Shown here: piece after piece, positions 50,286 to 62,526 of the stretch
How positions within the stretch are numbered: the first letter of the stretch is position 1
How the letters are laid out: each line of letters opens with the position of its first letter
Assembly: GCF_910592395.1 (NCBI RefSeq)
Contig: NC_088325.1
Span: 6,785,501 to 6,849,500 of the forward strand
Direction of reading: 5' to 3'
From: Lineus longissimus
Taxonomy: Eukaryota > Nemertea > Pilidiophora > Heteronemertea > Lineidae
Length of the DNA stretch: 64,000 bases
Notes under the pieces: generated by a model
Database searches by the model: none
The model's input: only the letters and a program-made list of their open reading frames with translations
Told to the model about the DNA's origin: nothing
Position numbers and translations under genes: made by a program

Positions 50286-52851
50286 GTGGCGCCTGACGAG
50301 TGGGCCTGAATCTGCGAAAAGAAGGATAAATTTGGACCGAAATCGTGGAAGTATCGGAAAAATCATGGTTAGTTTCGAGTTTTTGATCATGACAGGTCGG
50401 AAAATATCAGGTTTACGAACCCGCTGTGAGGTTACAACGTGATGTCAGCTACTGCCGATGGCATTATGTGCACCTTGGAAACACTTGGAAACTAACGTGA
50501 GGTTACCCTGCTTGTTATGTTTTTCTGCGAGAAACGGTCTGAATTAACACCAAAACGATCGCTGTCTCGTTCTATTCCGACGCTTCGTTGATTTTATTAA
50601 TACTGAACCACAAAGCGATGTACGTGCATGCAATGCATTGGATGCTGAGTAAGCGAACCAGGAGAAATGACGTCACGAGAGTCTATTACTATTAGGCCCC
50701 ACGGGTGGCGCTGAAGTGGCGGCTTACCGGGGGCCTAATTCTTAACGATTTTTGACTCACTTGGCTAAGTGATCAATTAAAGGGAATGGCCCGCCAAAAA
50801 TGGGGAGTTTTGGACGGCCCGGTCAAAACCTTAGGCGGGAATAAGGTTTCATTGATAAATATAAGGAGTTTCAAGGCCCCCAAATCACTTGTAAGGTTCA
50901 ATAGATACTGGCCTTTCATTGGTTTACCGTCTGCGTATCATTTACATACTCTCATTTTGAAAAATATGACAATATTTACGATCACGTTATTGATTTTTGC
51001 AACATTTTCGGTAACGCGCCCCTTGCGGATCTGTAAGGTACCATTTGGATGCTTGAAAAATGCTTGTCTCGTCGATTCGCTCGCGGATAAACGCATCAGG
51101 TTGACTGCAGCAACTTTTAATTGTTGGAGACAGAGAAGGAAGGAATATGATTATCAGTTTGATGAAAACTTTACAAAGTTTCTTCTTGGGACTCGAAATC
51201 CATACTACTATTCTCTCTATTTTCCATTTTCTCCTCTCTCCAACTCACTACTATCGCTATTGACTGCGTAACATACACTAACATTCTTTCGCTATCATTG
51301 CTAACTTCATTTACTAGAACACTGGCCTCTTTGTAGCCGATTATGTAACCCATAGTGGAAACACCTGACAGCGCCGCCCGGCATGATCCACGTGCTACTG
51401 GCATATTTATAACTCATAGTAAATAAGGTTGTAAAAATATGCAAATGAGATGCCGTATATGGAAACCATGACGTCACTAAGCAGTTCTTATTTCTGCTAC
51501 GGGTGGCGCTGTTGCTTGCTTCTGGAGGCGCTATTCAACCTCTTTAAATCTGCGCGGGCTATTTTTTGTGACCCGATTCCTCGGCGATGGTATAACGAAT
51601 ATTTGTGCAAGGGGTATCGTTGCGTTTGTGGTGATGTCTATATGTGGCTCGTTGAATCAGAAATGAACTTTATTTCCAACAAATATGTGTATTCGAACTC
51701 TTGGAAATCGAACCTAGAAGCAGGATGCAGCTGTGTCCAATGCTCGTGTACTTGCCTTATGCAAATAGATAATAAAATAGCCATCTGTGGCGAGCATGAA
51801 ATTTTGTGATGCGGATTCACTGAATATGGTAAGTTATGCATTGGATGTATACGCGCAGAAAGGTGTCTATTGAGACTGAGAGTATCAACAGTAAGCATGT
51901 CTATAAATAGCATGTACATTTATAATGTATCGCGCTCGTTGCATTGTTCATAGGGTATTGTGTAGTGGATCATAGTCAGGCGGTGGTGGTCTCTGAGGTC
52001 ACTTATACTGTTTTCTGACCTTTCTTAGCATTAGTTGGCATTGCTGTCCTTTTCAGCAGCAGGGATTGCATTTGGACAGTGCCCTGTGGTTACCATAGTG
52101 CTAGCAGACGACAACAACAAATGGAGTAGTAACGTACCTGTTTTGTCTGTCAGGCTTATATTCTAAGTAGCAAGCATAGATTTTAAAATCTATGCCTGTT
52201 AGCAGTAAGAGAGGATCCCAAAACTAGTACTGAATGCGCAACCCTCAAAATGATCCACCACTGCTTGATATTGAGCATGACTAATCAACCATGTTTTCTA
52301 AATCTCCCAATACCACACAAAGAATATTGGCCTCGATCATTCCTCGCCACAGAATGCAGGCGACTAAATACCGGTGTTGTCAAGGTCACCATCTGGAGCG
52401 GCAACATTGAACTATCCACCCAAGTGAGCTAATGTCGCCAAATGGCTTGTATTTTTGTATATTGGAAAATACGAATCTTTGGCTAGGAATAAATGTTAGT
52501 GTTTTAACGACCCAAACCAATGTCTTTAGTTAATATATGTTTCGTTAATATATTTAGTTTTTCATATGAGGTGTCTTTTTCAGTCGTAAATTACACACAT
52601 TTGACTGTTAGAATGGACTGGCAGATTTAATTGAATAAAATATTCCATGTTTGAAAATCGACGACCAACTTCTGTACAGGTGACCAGTGTGTAACAGTTC
52701 ATTTCAAAGCGAAGCGGGTACTGTAGGTGATTGCATTTAGCATCTGTCGTGTGGAACCACTATTAGCCAGTTCCGGGCCACTCTCTGTAAGTTAATCAAG
52801 AGAGTGGTTTAGTCACTCTAACGTCACGATCGAGCTTTGCGCGTATTGGTA
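50286..52851. other. LTR-element leader or older insertions, no gene
   Basis: Begins with GTGGCGCCTGACGAG after the 5' LTR. No protein domain was recognised before the Mutator-like insertion; short frames here look random. Confidence 0.4.
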
Positions 52852-52860
52852 TACAGGTTT

Positions 52861-53876
52861 CAAGGAGGATACCGCGGTGACGTCATATCACGTGATCACA
52901 TCCCATATTAGTGATCGCTATGGCCAATCAGATTCAGTCTACTGACAGCACCAGCACTGAACATACCTTTACGTCCCACTGTCTGGTGCGCTCCTGTACA
53001 CAAAAACACCTATAGACATAAAATATTGCAATACCTAGTATGGATTCTTCCTGTGTAAAATAAAATTTACAGAGCAGATTAACTTCCACGAATTAAAAAG
53101 ACGTTTGGCGTGGCCAAAGTGCGGAAATAATGTCTCGGCTAAAATACACTACGAAATACACTAGGCAATGCACTACGCGATACACGGTAGAGATGCAGTT
53201 GAGTTTGTTGTTGTTTTGACTTAGAAGCCCGCCCATATCATAATATATTCATGTATTCATGAAGTATGAACTCATTTCTGTCCCATACAACTCTAAGAAC
53301 AGTCAATTTCTCCTTTAATCATCACCTAAACCGCGATATCCGCAGGAAGATTTCGTTCTAGTGTCCGAAAATGCATGATCTTACAGGGGCGCTAACTCGA
53401 CAAATAGAGGGGATCTATGGGGATCTATGCGAGTTTTAGGTCCTACAGGTCTCGAACTTGTAAAATCTGTAAACATGCCTCCAAATCCCATTATGATAAT
53501 GAAGAGATTGCCCCATATCTGGGAGACTGTTTTGAAACCATCGCTAATTTTGGAAGATCGGTGCCCGGCTATTTGGTTTTAAAAACCCTATTTTTCCCCA
53601 TCAAAACAGCACTTTTCATTATTCAAATGATAACTTATTGTCTGAAGACTTATTTCAGAGCAGAAAAATACTAATAACTCTGATTAGATAATTTCTAACT
53701 TTGTTTGATGACTTGATTTTCCCTTGGCCGTGGATCGAGTACTAATAACTCTGATTTGATGCGAAAAATCTAACTTTGTTTAATGACTTGATTTTCCCTT
53801 GGCCGTGGATCGAGTTTGTTTACAATATGCAGCGCCATCTTGGAAAAGCCGTGACGTCACCGCGGTATCCTCCTTG
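52861..53876. mobile_element. Mutator-like non-autonomous element, 9-bp target duplication
   Basis: Perfect 25-bp inverted ends (CAAGGAGGATACCGCGGTGA onward) at 52861-52885 and 53852-53876. TACAGGTTT is duplicated at 52852-52860 and 53877-53885. Internally a roughly 73-bp unit (TGACTTGATTTTCCCTTGGC) is tandemly duplicated (about 53668-53813). No transposase. Confidence 0.85.
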
Positions 53877-53971
53877 TACAGGTTTGCAGCATTTTCCAGT
53901 TTTATAAATATAGAGGTTTAGAAACTGCTTACGGTGAAGGAGGTGATAAGAAAATTGCGTGATTAGACAAG

Positions 53972-54891
53972 ATGCCCGCTATTATTAGACCACCAAGGCT
54001 TGAACCATTGTCTGATGATGCCACCCAGGATATCGTTACATGGTTTAAGCGGTTTGACCTGTTTAACCCTCAAGTACCAGATGATGCTGGTGCCGATGTT
54101 CTAAGAAGACATCAATCGCTGCCATTATATTTGACTAGGCGAACCTTTGTCATTTATGATGATCTTACCCCAGCTCAGAAGGGTGATTATGAGGAAATCA
54201 AAGCGGCATTGAACGGACGTTTGGACCCAGCTGAGCATGCATTACTCCGCCGACATGAGTTTTCGGGTTTGCAGAGGGCACATGAAGAGTTGTTAGATGA
54301 TTTCGAGCTGAGAGTTACCCGAGCGACTTCCAGGGCGTATGCAGAAGTTCCTAGACGACACGACAATTAATGGCGAGAGAACATTTTATGAGGAGTGTTG
54401 GAGATAAGGCAATGCAGTACCATCTTCTCACTCATAACCCCGCAAATATCAGAGAAGCGGTACAAATGGGACAGCAGTATTTACAGATTCATAGCATAGT
54501 GAATCCAAATGTGGATCGGGAGGTTAAGCCAACGCCGCCAGTTGTTTGGATGCTGCAAGATCCCGATGGGTTGGGCGCACCCTCTCACTTGGATTCCGCT
54601 AACCCAGCAGCTGGTGCAACGCAGACTCGAATAGATGCCCTGATCTCAAATATGCAGAGCTTGACAGACACAGTTAGTATTAGGTTAGCAATTCAACAGA
54701 AACTCCAAGTCCCACGACAGCAGGCCTTGAATGATAGTGTTCAGGAAGTCGCATCCCAACATCAGGATGCGACTAGGCGTGGTCACTCTACATATAGGAC
54801 ATTGCTTTGGGGGCGTGGACGTTGGGAGCCCCCACACTACCGCCCCCAGGGTCAGCAGAGAGATCTCAATGATGGATTTGGTGCCAACTAA
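53972..54891 (+). pseudogene. Gypsy-type gag remnant
   Basis: Two overlapping frames (53972-54370 and 54370-54891). They encode a gag-like helical region (DATQDIVTWFKRFDLFN; YEEIKAALNGRLDPAEH) and its continuation with HFMRSVGDKAMQYHLLTHNP. A stop at 54368-54370 splits it. Confidence 0.65.
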
Positions 54892-55061
54892 CAACCGCTT
54901 CATCCTCCGCCAGATTCTCATTATCAAGCTGGACCTCATAATGATGAACGGTACTACAGGCGTAACGCCCAAGATAGGCGATACCCCGAGAGAATAACTG
55001 GTCATATGCTGACTCTAGATGGGGAGAAAACACCCATCCAGCAGATAGACGTCGAGTCCAG

Positions 55062-55372
55062 CCTCAACAATAATGATAATAATAATAATGAAGTTTTTGT
55101 ATAGCGCTTTTCCATGGATTTGGTCCGTGCTCAAGGCGCTCCCTCTCCGTGTGATCTTGTAAATAAGTGCGTTTTTAGGATTTTGAATTCAATCCGAGCA
55201 GACACTGGGAGCCAGTGTAACTCGCGCAATGTTGGGGTTATGTGCTCAGATTTCTTCGTCCTGCACACAATTCGCGCCGCAGTGTTTTGTACACGCTGCA
55301 AGGGCGCGATCGTCTTCTTTGGAAGGCCGTACAAAATGGCATTATTGCAGTCCAATCTGGAAGTGACGAATG
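55062..55372 (-). mobile_element. 5'-truncated LINE fragment
   Basis: Minus strand encodes the LINE C-terminal pattern AFVTSRLDCNNAILYGLPK and LRELHWLPVSARIEFKIL. A (TAA)n-type tail lies at 55062-55090. The neighbouring duplicated copy near 55893-55900 lacks the insert and marks the site. Confidence 0.72.
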
Positions 55373-55403
55373 CATGGCTCATGTTATCACTGTGGCTACT
55401 ATA

Positions 55404-56365
55404 TATAGACACTGCAGTGCCTACTGCCCTGAGTGGAGTTCGCTAAACTGGAGCGAGCTGTAGATGCGGGTCGGTCGGCAGCTGCTAACCAGAGAAGACC
55501 CCAGGAAATAATTCACGGATCCTAATGCACATTAGGGATAACATTATCCCCATTCTGCTTCACACCGGGGCTAATGTATCCGTCATCCGAGCAGATGAAT
55601 GGAATGGTGTTTATAGACAGGGAGAATGTACCCCGTTAAGACCCAATCCTCAAGGATTGCATGGTGTGTATGGAGAACAACTTTCAGTTATGGGCAGTTC
55701 TGTTTGTTTAGTTGTTTTAGGACCTTTGAAATTTAAACACGCATTCAAAGTGTGTGAAAATTTGGAAACCCTTACGATTCTCGGTTGGGATTTCATGTTG
55801 GCTAACGATGTAGCCATTAGCCCACGGCATAAGAAACTCAATATCCGCGGTCATGATTTCCCACCCATCCAGCAGATAGACGTCGAGTCCAGCCTCAAGA
55901 ATGGCTCATGTTATCACTGTGGCTACTATTTATAGACACTGCTGTGCCTACTGCCCTGAGTGGAGTTCGGAAAACTGGAGCAAGCTGTAGATGCGGGTCG
56001 GTCGGCAGCTGTTAACCAGAGAAGACCCCAGGAAATAGTCCACGGATCCTAATGCAAATTAGGGATAACATTATCCCCATTCTGCTTCACACCGGGGCTG
56101 ATTTATCCGTCATCCGAGCAGATGAATGGAATGGTGTTTATAGACAGGGAGAATGTACCCCGTTGTATGGAGAACAACTTTCGGTTCTGGGCAGTTCTGG
56201 TTGTTTAGTGGTTTAAGGGCCTTTGAAATTTAAACACGCGTTCAAAGTGTGTGAAAATTTGGAAACCCTTACGATTCTCGGTTGGGATTTCATGTTGGCT
56301 TACGATGTAGCCATTAGCCCACTTCAGAAGAAACTCAATATCCGCGGTCATGATTTCCCACTAAT
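55404..56365. repeat. Tandem duplication across the protease region
   Basis: A roughly 525-bp segment (zinc knuckle CYHCGYY, spacer, protease) at about 55404-55928 is repeated at about 55929-56365 with small deletions. It arose within the retroelement. Confidence 0.65.
55525..55935 (+). pseudogene. Gypsy-type aspartic protease, active site altered
   Basis: Encodes an IIPILLHTGANVSVI segment where retroelement proteases have a DTG triad; here His replaces Asp. It continues with TILGWDFMLANDVAI. A second copy of the region follows at about 56045-56370. Probably inactive. Confidence 0.68.
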
Positions 56366-57187
56366 TGATGAGGTTTGTATGCCAGAAGTTTGTAAAGCCA
56401 GACTGTTGACAACAACCATTGTGCCTCATTGGACTGACGTGATCGAACCAGCGTACTTGATGCACGAGGGGGGTACCACCGGTGGTTCTTATGAGGGAGT
56501 CTTGGAACGAAACATCCTGACTGGAGGAATGGCATACAGAATCGTTGCCACGACACAGGGTGCATTGATTCCTGTCCGGATCATGAACCCAGATGATAAA
56601 CCGCCTTTTGGATCTGAGCAAGTTGGTCGCTACGAGACCAAATCGTATTTCTTGGCCTTCACATCAGTAAGTCAGGAATCAAGCCTAATCCTGGTAACAT
56701 CGAAAAGGTGGAGAGTTGGGAGCGCCCACAATCGGCACGTCTTGACAGACGTTTTCTAGGCCTTGGCTCGCACTACCGACGCTTCGTCCAAAACTTTTCG
56801 GAAATTGCGAGGCCATTAAGGCGGTTAACTGAATCATACGTACCCTTTGTGTGGGATAGTCAGTGTGAGGATGCTTTTGAAATTTTGAAATCAAAACTGA
56901 CTACAACACCGATTCTAGGATTTCCCTGGTGGGATGAACCCTTCAAAATGTACATTGATGCATCTGATTTTGCAGTACGGGTTGTCTTCGCGCAGGAGCA
57001 AGATGACGTGAAAAGAGTTATCGCCTACTACTGTAGTTCTCTTGGAAAAACTGAGAGAAATTGGTGTACCTATGACAAGGAGCTATGGGCCATAGTTTAT
57101 ACTCGCAGATCACCGCCCGTTGTTGCATCGGAACAAGTTAAGATTGGATGCCGATGTTACTCAGAAACGGACAAGGTGGATGAATGA
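56223..57187 (+). pseudogene. Gypsy-type pol remnant, RNase H with RT core missing
   Basis: After the second protease copy come the segment before the polymerase and then SHYRRFVQNFSEIARPLRRL and MYIDASDFAVRVVFAQEQDD, the RT connection and RNase H. The YxDD-bearing palm is absent between about 56630 and 56665, a deletion. Frames change at about 56720. Confidence 0.7.
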
Positions 57188-58350
57188 ATTAACAACTTGG
57201 GGTTACATCAGCATCGAGTATAGGTCCGGCGTGAAAAATTGTAACGTGGATGCGATGAGTCGTAGAACAGATACCAAGACAAGTAAAAAACTACTGGCTC
57301 TGGCAACAGAGCTGTTCGCGCCCCATCCGAAGGATGAGAGCCCACCAGTAGTCCAGCGAGTGGTAAAGACTACATCCGTAGAACGTGTTTCGAGAATGAA
57401 ACAAACGCCACCAATAATCACGGAAGAACAGATGTTAGAAAGATTCATAGAGTTCCCTACCATACAGCCTGTGACGGAAATTGCCTTACAGACTGACGTC
57501 ACCAAGTCAAACGAAGTTTGTTCCACAGCCCAGTCAGAAGCGGGATTGTCCTAGTTGGCTGAAGCTGAATGTGAGCAATTGCTGTCTCTGACCAAAGCAG
57601 CTAGGAAGAGGAAGAACGGAGAGATGAGGAAAATGAAAGAGAGTGCTCTGTGGGATGGCGCTTTTGCCAGCTTGGGGATAACCCAGCCTGGCAAAGTCTC
57701 TCAAAAGGACACTAAGACTAATACCACCGGCTGATCGCTTGGTCCCTGAAACAATCGATGCCGTTACGATAGGACCGCTTTCATCTGCAGCAGGCGCTGG
57801 TTTAATAAGTACCGAGCAACAAGTCGACCCTATAGTTTCGCAAGTGTATCCCTGGGTGAAGGACAACGATAGGCCAATGTGGGAGGCTGTGAAGGACCGA
57901 GGTCGGGAGTTAAAGAAATATTGACATTTATTCGATAAGCTGGAGATCCGGAACGGATGTCTAGGCAGACGTTGGACACCCCCAAGCCGCGACAAGGAGA
58001 TCGTTGCACAATTCATTCCAGTGGGATTGAGACCTCAGGTGTTGGAGGAGTCTCATGCAGGACTATACGTATATACGCTGCACATTTTGGACGAAACTTG
58101 ACCAAACTTCGAATGTTGATACGATTCTACTGGCCTAGAATGGATACAGATGTGGCCGAGTACTGTAACACGTGTACCACCTGTGTTGCTCGAAGGAAAC
58201 CCAAGCCAGGAGTGAAAGCGCCATTGGTCAATATTGTCGCTACGTGGCCATTTAAAAAAATCGTAGCAATGGACATAACTGAGTTACCCATAACTCCATA
58301 GAAGAATCGCTATTGTTTAGTTGTCGGAGGTCATTTTACAAAATATGTAA
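57120..58350 (+). pseudogene. Gypsy-type pol remnant, integrase N-terminal part
   Basis: Several short frames. 57957-58301 holds the zinc-binding and start-of-core pattern: HFGRNLTKLRMLIRFYWPRM, CNTCTTCVARRKPKPG and KKIVAMDITELP. The rest of the core is deleted before the nested element begins near 58473. Confidence 0.65.
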
Positions 58351-58472
58351 ATCTCTACGCGATGCAAGGAGGAGGAGATGACGATGTGCAGCCCCCAAGA
58401 TTGTAGCATGACCTGGAACCAGAAGTGGAAGTGTAGCCTGAACCAGAAGGGCTGCCAGGACCGGTATAGAAG

Positions 58473-58660
58473 TGGTCATAGTCCCCTGGAGGTATAGTCC
58501 AGAGACTATAAGTCCTAGGGACCATAGTCCGGGGGTCATCGTGCACTAGGGACCATAGTCCGGCGGACTATCCCCACTAGGTATCATGGTCTTAGCACCA
58601 GGGATTAATGTCCGACCTGGACTATGAGCCCTGGGGTTAACGGGGGTGATAGTCCGCCTT
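58473..58660. repeat. AGTCC/GGACT palindrome tract, left end
   Basis: Repeated ACCATAGTCCGGCGGACTAT-type palindromes with CACTAGGG spacers; also at 61310-61510 and 62150-62322. Confidence 0.65.
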
Positions 58661-58757
58661 GACGCCAAGAGGAGAGAAGTTTTTCAAATGCAATAATAAA
58701 GATGGAGGCGAATTTTCTCAATGAACAGTGTTTATTTTCAAAGAATTCACATTATAT

Positions 58758-61714
58758 CTAAACGTTGTAAACTTTAAGCTGGCATGCGTTTACGCCTACT
58801 TTGCTAGTTTTTCCTCCTTTTGATATTATGTAAGTTCCACTTTCGTTCCTTTTTTCTACTGTATATGGGCCCAGCCAAGGTTCATCCTGCTCCCCCCCCC
58901 CTCCCTTTCTGTCTGCCCTCCTATTGTTCTTTTTAAGCACCAAAGTCCCAACTTGGAAGAACTGAAAAGATATAACCATGTATCACGTACAGAATATCTT
59001 GATATAATGGCCATGAAATATCGACAGCCGAGCTTTGCATTACAGACATTTAAGGATGGTTAATAATTAACACTCTACAGTGCACTAATTAATGCAAAGC
59101 ATAATCGCCCCTGCCCCAAGCGTCTCTTTTCTTTTTCGTACCTGTTGTACATCTTGGCGACATCGCCGCTTGTCATAGTTCTTCTTTTGACGGGTCTGGG
59201 CAGCTTTAATGTTAGCCATTGCTTTTTCTCCCACGGCGCTTCGCATTCTAGGTACCCTGGCTGTTATCTCAGTGCTGGTCGAGGGATCTGACGTCTCTAT
59301 TTCCTCCATTTCTTCATCAGTGTTCTGGGCATCTTCGGGTTCGATTGGTTCGCTGGATGAAAGAGGAATAGTATACAGTGGTATGAATAAAAACTGACAC
59401 AGGACAATATCTTTCCGATGTAGGTGCGTAATAAAGGAGCATTGGTAGAAGGCGTCAACAGTTTTTAAAAGTATTTCGTTAATATTACTCACCGCCCGAA
59501 CATCAGATAGAATGGCTGAAATCCTGTTGACGCATGTACAGAGGTATTGTAAGCAAACACGCACTCTGGTAGAAGGTCATCCCAGTCGTTTTTATCATCA
59601 TTTTGCAGCTTCAGAATCTGTCGCTCGAGAGTTTGGTTGTGTCGTTCTGTGTAACCAAAACAGAATGCACCAATCAAACCAAGTTTCCACACCGTTTAAG
59701 TTGGCCAAGAAATTTTCAAGCGAATTCGTTATCCTTTTATTAATAAATATTCGGCATGGATGGATCATCAATTTGCAGTAGCCGTGAGATGTCGGTGCAA
59801 AGCATTCCCTATGAATTAAAACTATGTAACCTACCTGTAAGGCCATTACACTGGGGATGATAGGCAGGGGTGTGTCTGTAAGTGATTTTGAGTATTTGTG
59901 TTATTTCCCCTACGACAGCATTATTAAATTCTCTTCCCTGATCGGACAGGAGTTTTTTGGGGAATCCAAAGCTAGAATGAGATGGAAAAGAGTAATTTCG
60001 TTTGGAGGTCTTACATTATGCAATTCAGTTTGAAGCGGTTAATGATTCCACATCGGAGGTAGCTTGAAGGGACAAAACTAATAATGTAAAACCTATTGGC
60101 AGGTTGAATTCTCACACTAAGAACAGTTCGTAAAGTACGCATCCGACACCGACCGCCTCCTTCGACTTCAATGGTTTGGCCTGTGCCATCTTGCTGTAAT
60201 AGCACGTTACAGTGCATATGTATTTATTACCGCGCGGTGTTTCAGTGAGAGGGCCAATTAGATCAATTCCGATCTGAAATGGAAAATACATTATCTGTCA
60301 CATATCGGGTTTCATATTTAGTAGTTACAGGAATTTTCAAATCATAAATACATGTAAAGCGTCAGGTTATGATTACTTACGGATAACCAGGCTTGTGGGG
60401 TCTTGACAGGAATTGGATGAAGTGGATTACCAACATTCGGTGTCTTCTGGTTGACTCTCTGGCACCTGTCACATTCTTTAATGAATGACACTACGTCTTC
60501 GTAGAGGGTTGGCCACCAGTAGCGCTTTTGAACTCGGGCGACAGTCTTATCACGCCCGAAGTGACCACCTATGGAGATAAGATCATTTATGGTATTACTG
60601 TTATTGAAATGCAACCTGGTAACTTGACCTGCACGAATGGCTAACACGTTTTATGATAACTCATCTATGCTGACAAATCGAATATAATCCAAAAGTGGAA
60701 CTTTTTGATAGCATATATTGTTCAGCTTACAAATCAGAGCTTTCGTAGCAATCAGCTACTTCGTCAGTGACGATCTGCGCATGCACGGATGCGTAGACTA
60801 ACAAGTTGCTTTAACAAAGTTTTGAAGATGGCACTGGACCAATGCAGTCGATGCGGTCATTTAGGCACAAGAACAAAAAAAAATAAATAGAGACCTCTAC
60901 CTGGAAAACTGAAGCCAGAGAAAAAGAAGCTACCAGTAAAAGAGTAACAAGTTTTCCGAGTAATTACCTAATTTGCCGCCGTGAAGTCCATGTAAAATGT
61001 CGTTTCTCTCATTTTCTTCGCGCTAGACCTTACGCCAGTCACCATCCTGATTTGGAGCCTCATGATCATCTGACCCCGAGGTCCCCTCAATATCTGGTTT
61101 CGGTGTTGTAACCACTTTGTACCAAAGGCTGCCATCCTGCAACTAAAATTGACACAGTTTAGATTATCTTAGGATTTTACCTATCAGCTCGGAAATATTT
61201 CATAATGCGCGGTTTCGGTCTAATTCTCACCAAAAGAAATATCTAATTTGCGTTGATTAGGTCCAGCTACATGAAACTGCAGTTAGCAATGATAATATGT
61301 CCTTATATCAAAGGGGTTGTTAGGGGCAATGTCCGCTGGACTATAACATCTAGGAGTGGTAGTCCATTGGACTATCTTCTCTAGTACTGGTGGTCCATGG
61401 ACTGTAATTCCCCGGGGTTATAGTCCACCGGACTATAATTGCTTGAGATTATAGTCCAGCGGACCACAGTCACAAGGTAATAAAGTCCGGAGGACAATCA
61501 TCCCTACGTAAGTAATAGTTGCAATCATGATATCGGGAGAATAATATCATAGGTTTACCATGTAATTCCTGGCTGCAACTCTACGAATACTACGTTTGTG
61601 GTTAGCGGTAGCGTCTGCGCCGTACTTCCTTTCAGTAAAGTAAAGAAACACTTCATCGGGGTCGACAGTTTGTCGGGTATTGCGAGTAGTAATTGTTGCT
61701 GAAGGTTTCGCCAT
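58758..61714 (-). CDS. Intron-containing Gypsy-type (GIN/Ginger-like) integrase, 8 coding exons
   Basis: Predicted exons on the minus strand: 61559-61714, 61034-61136, 60381-60628, 60116-60273, 59835-59971, 59493-59646, 59142-59352, 58758-58970. All junctions are GT-AG and the phases chain without a break: 1380 nt, 459 residues. Exon 3 holds the HHCC zinc domain (GGHFGRDKT, KECDRCQRV). The catalytic triad is D in GIDLIGPL (exon 4), D in SDQGREF (exon 5) and E in exon 6 (TERHNQTLERQ), with exactly 35 residues between the last two. Exon 8 has the C-terminal beta domain (EPWLGPYTVEKR). All residues are kept, so it may be active or recently so. Alternative: a domesticated GIN-type gene. Confidence 0.78.
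61310..61510. repeat. AGTCC/GGACT palindrome tract in integrase intron 1
   Basis: ATAGTCCACCGGACTATAA, ATAGTCCAGCGGACCA and similar palindromes, at least seven in 200 bp. Confidence 0.65.
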
Positions 61715-61941
61715 TCTTCCGACCTGGTCCAATCTAACTTGCAGGCATATGAGGCAGGGTCAACCTTTGCAACGATTTTATACTAGGCAATTTGAATGTC
61801 ATTACATCAATCCTCTTAGACATTTAAAAAGAAATTGGGCGCAGGCCCGCATAATTTGTTCAACTCCTGTCTGGCCCTTTGAAACAAAAATGAATCAAAT
61901 GCGACACACCCATGGTATAGGAAAATATTACATAAAAAAGG

Positions 61942-62013
61942 TGGGAGCGCCCGGAGTCGAACTCGGTCCATGGTACTTATAAGAACTTCACCTTTACCAC
62001 TACACCACGGAGC
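61942..62013 (-). other. tRNA-like pol III sequence
   Basis: The minus strand has an A box (TGGTGTAGTGG), a B box (GTTCGACTCC) and a T6 terminator soon after. The expected acceptor stem does not pair, so this is a tRNA-derived pseudogene or SINE head rather than a working tRNA. Confidence 0.55.
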
Positions 62014-62149
62014 GGTTGACGGTCGGCTCCTAATTTTTAACCTATTTGTTATTGCGATCATGAATGAACCATAGCGTAATAAGTATTGATTATGAAAAGG
62101 ACATGCGGACTATGATTTCTGTCATGGTTGTAAAAGTGTATATACATGT

Positions 62150-62322
62150 AGTCCGCTAGGGATTATAGTCCGTTACTTATACTATTATTATTATAGTAAT
62201 CTACTTATAGGAAGGTTATGGATAGAAGTCCGGTTAAGACCACTATCCCAAGGGACAAGGGTCCGAAGGACCCCTCTCCCTTGGGATCATGGTCCTCCGG
62301 ACCATGACTCCAGGCGGACTAT
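62150..62322. repeat. AGTCC/GGACT palindrome tract, right end
   Basis: GGACCATGACTCC, GGTCCTCCGGACCATGA and AAGGGTCCGAAGGACCC palindromes; the inverted counterpart of 58473-58660. Confidence 0.65.
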
Positions 62323-62338
62323 ATCATCTGTCACACCG

Positions 62339-62526
62339 GCACTAGATGTGCCAATTCAGGATTTGCCTGTTCTTGGGCAGGAGTTACCAGAACCAGGACC
62401 CGTCTTAATTCCTGGAGATAACCTGGATACGCCGGTGAGGACAAGATGTGGTCGTCCTATACATCGCCCAGGACACTTTCAGGATTACGTGGAGAGACTT
62501 CAACTGGGAGACCATACAGCAATGTA
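62339..62526 (+). pseudogene. Gypsy-type pol C-terminal end
   Basis: Encodes DTPVRTRCGRPIHRPGHF followed by a short tail and stop. This is the RxGRP..RP pattern seen at the end of many Gypsy pol proteins. It shows that the LTR element continues beyond the nested transposon. Confidence 0.6.

Larger units (their letters stand above)
58473..62322. mobile_element. Ginger-like DNA transposon nested in the LTR element
   Basis: The ends align as inverted repeats of about 45 bp and 75% identity (left ATAGTCCCCTGGAGG, right-end complement ATAGTCCGCCTGGAG), each built from AGTCC/GGACT palindromes. Gypsy pol sequence lies on both sides. It contains one antisense integrase gene with introns. Ginger elements are known to encode Gypsy-type integrases, some with introns; the class assignment is inferred and the target duplication was not resolved. 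Confidence 0.5.

Noticed and set aside
50786-51271. 161-codon open frame after the 5' LTR
   Set aside because: Its residues show no gag-like or other known pattern; it may be chance.
53417-53674. Possible gene inside the Mutator-like element
   Set aside because: 85 codons without a recognised domain; the element looks non-autonomous.
58758-61714. Treating the integrase exons as part of the surrounding Gypsy element
   Set aside because: They lie on the opposite strand, are split by spliceosomal introns, and Gypsy pol sequence resumes on the far side.
61942-62013. Functional tRNA gene
   Set aside because: A and B boxes are present but the acceptor stem does not pair, so it is at best a tRNA-derived sequence.
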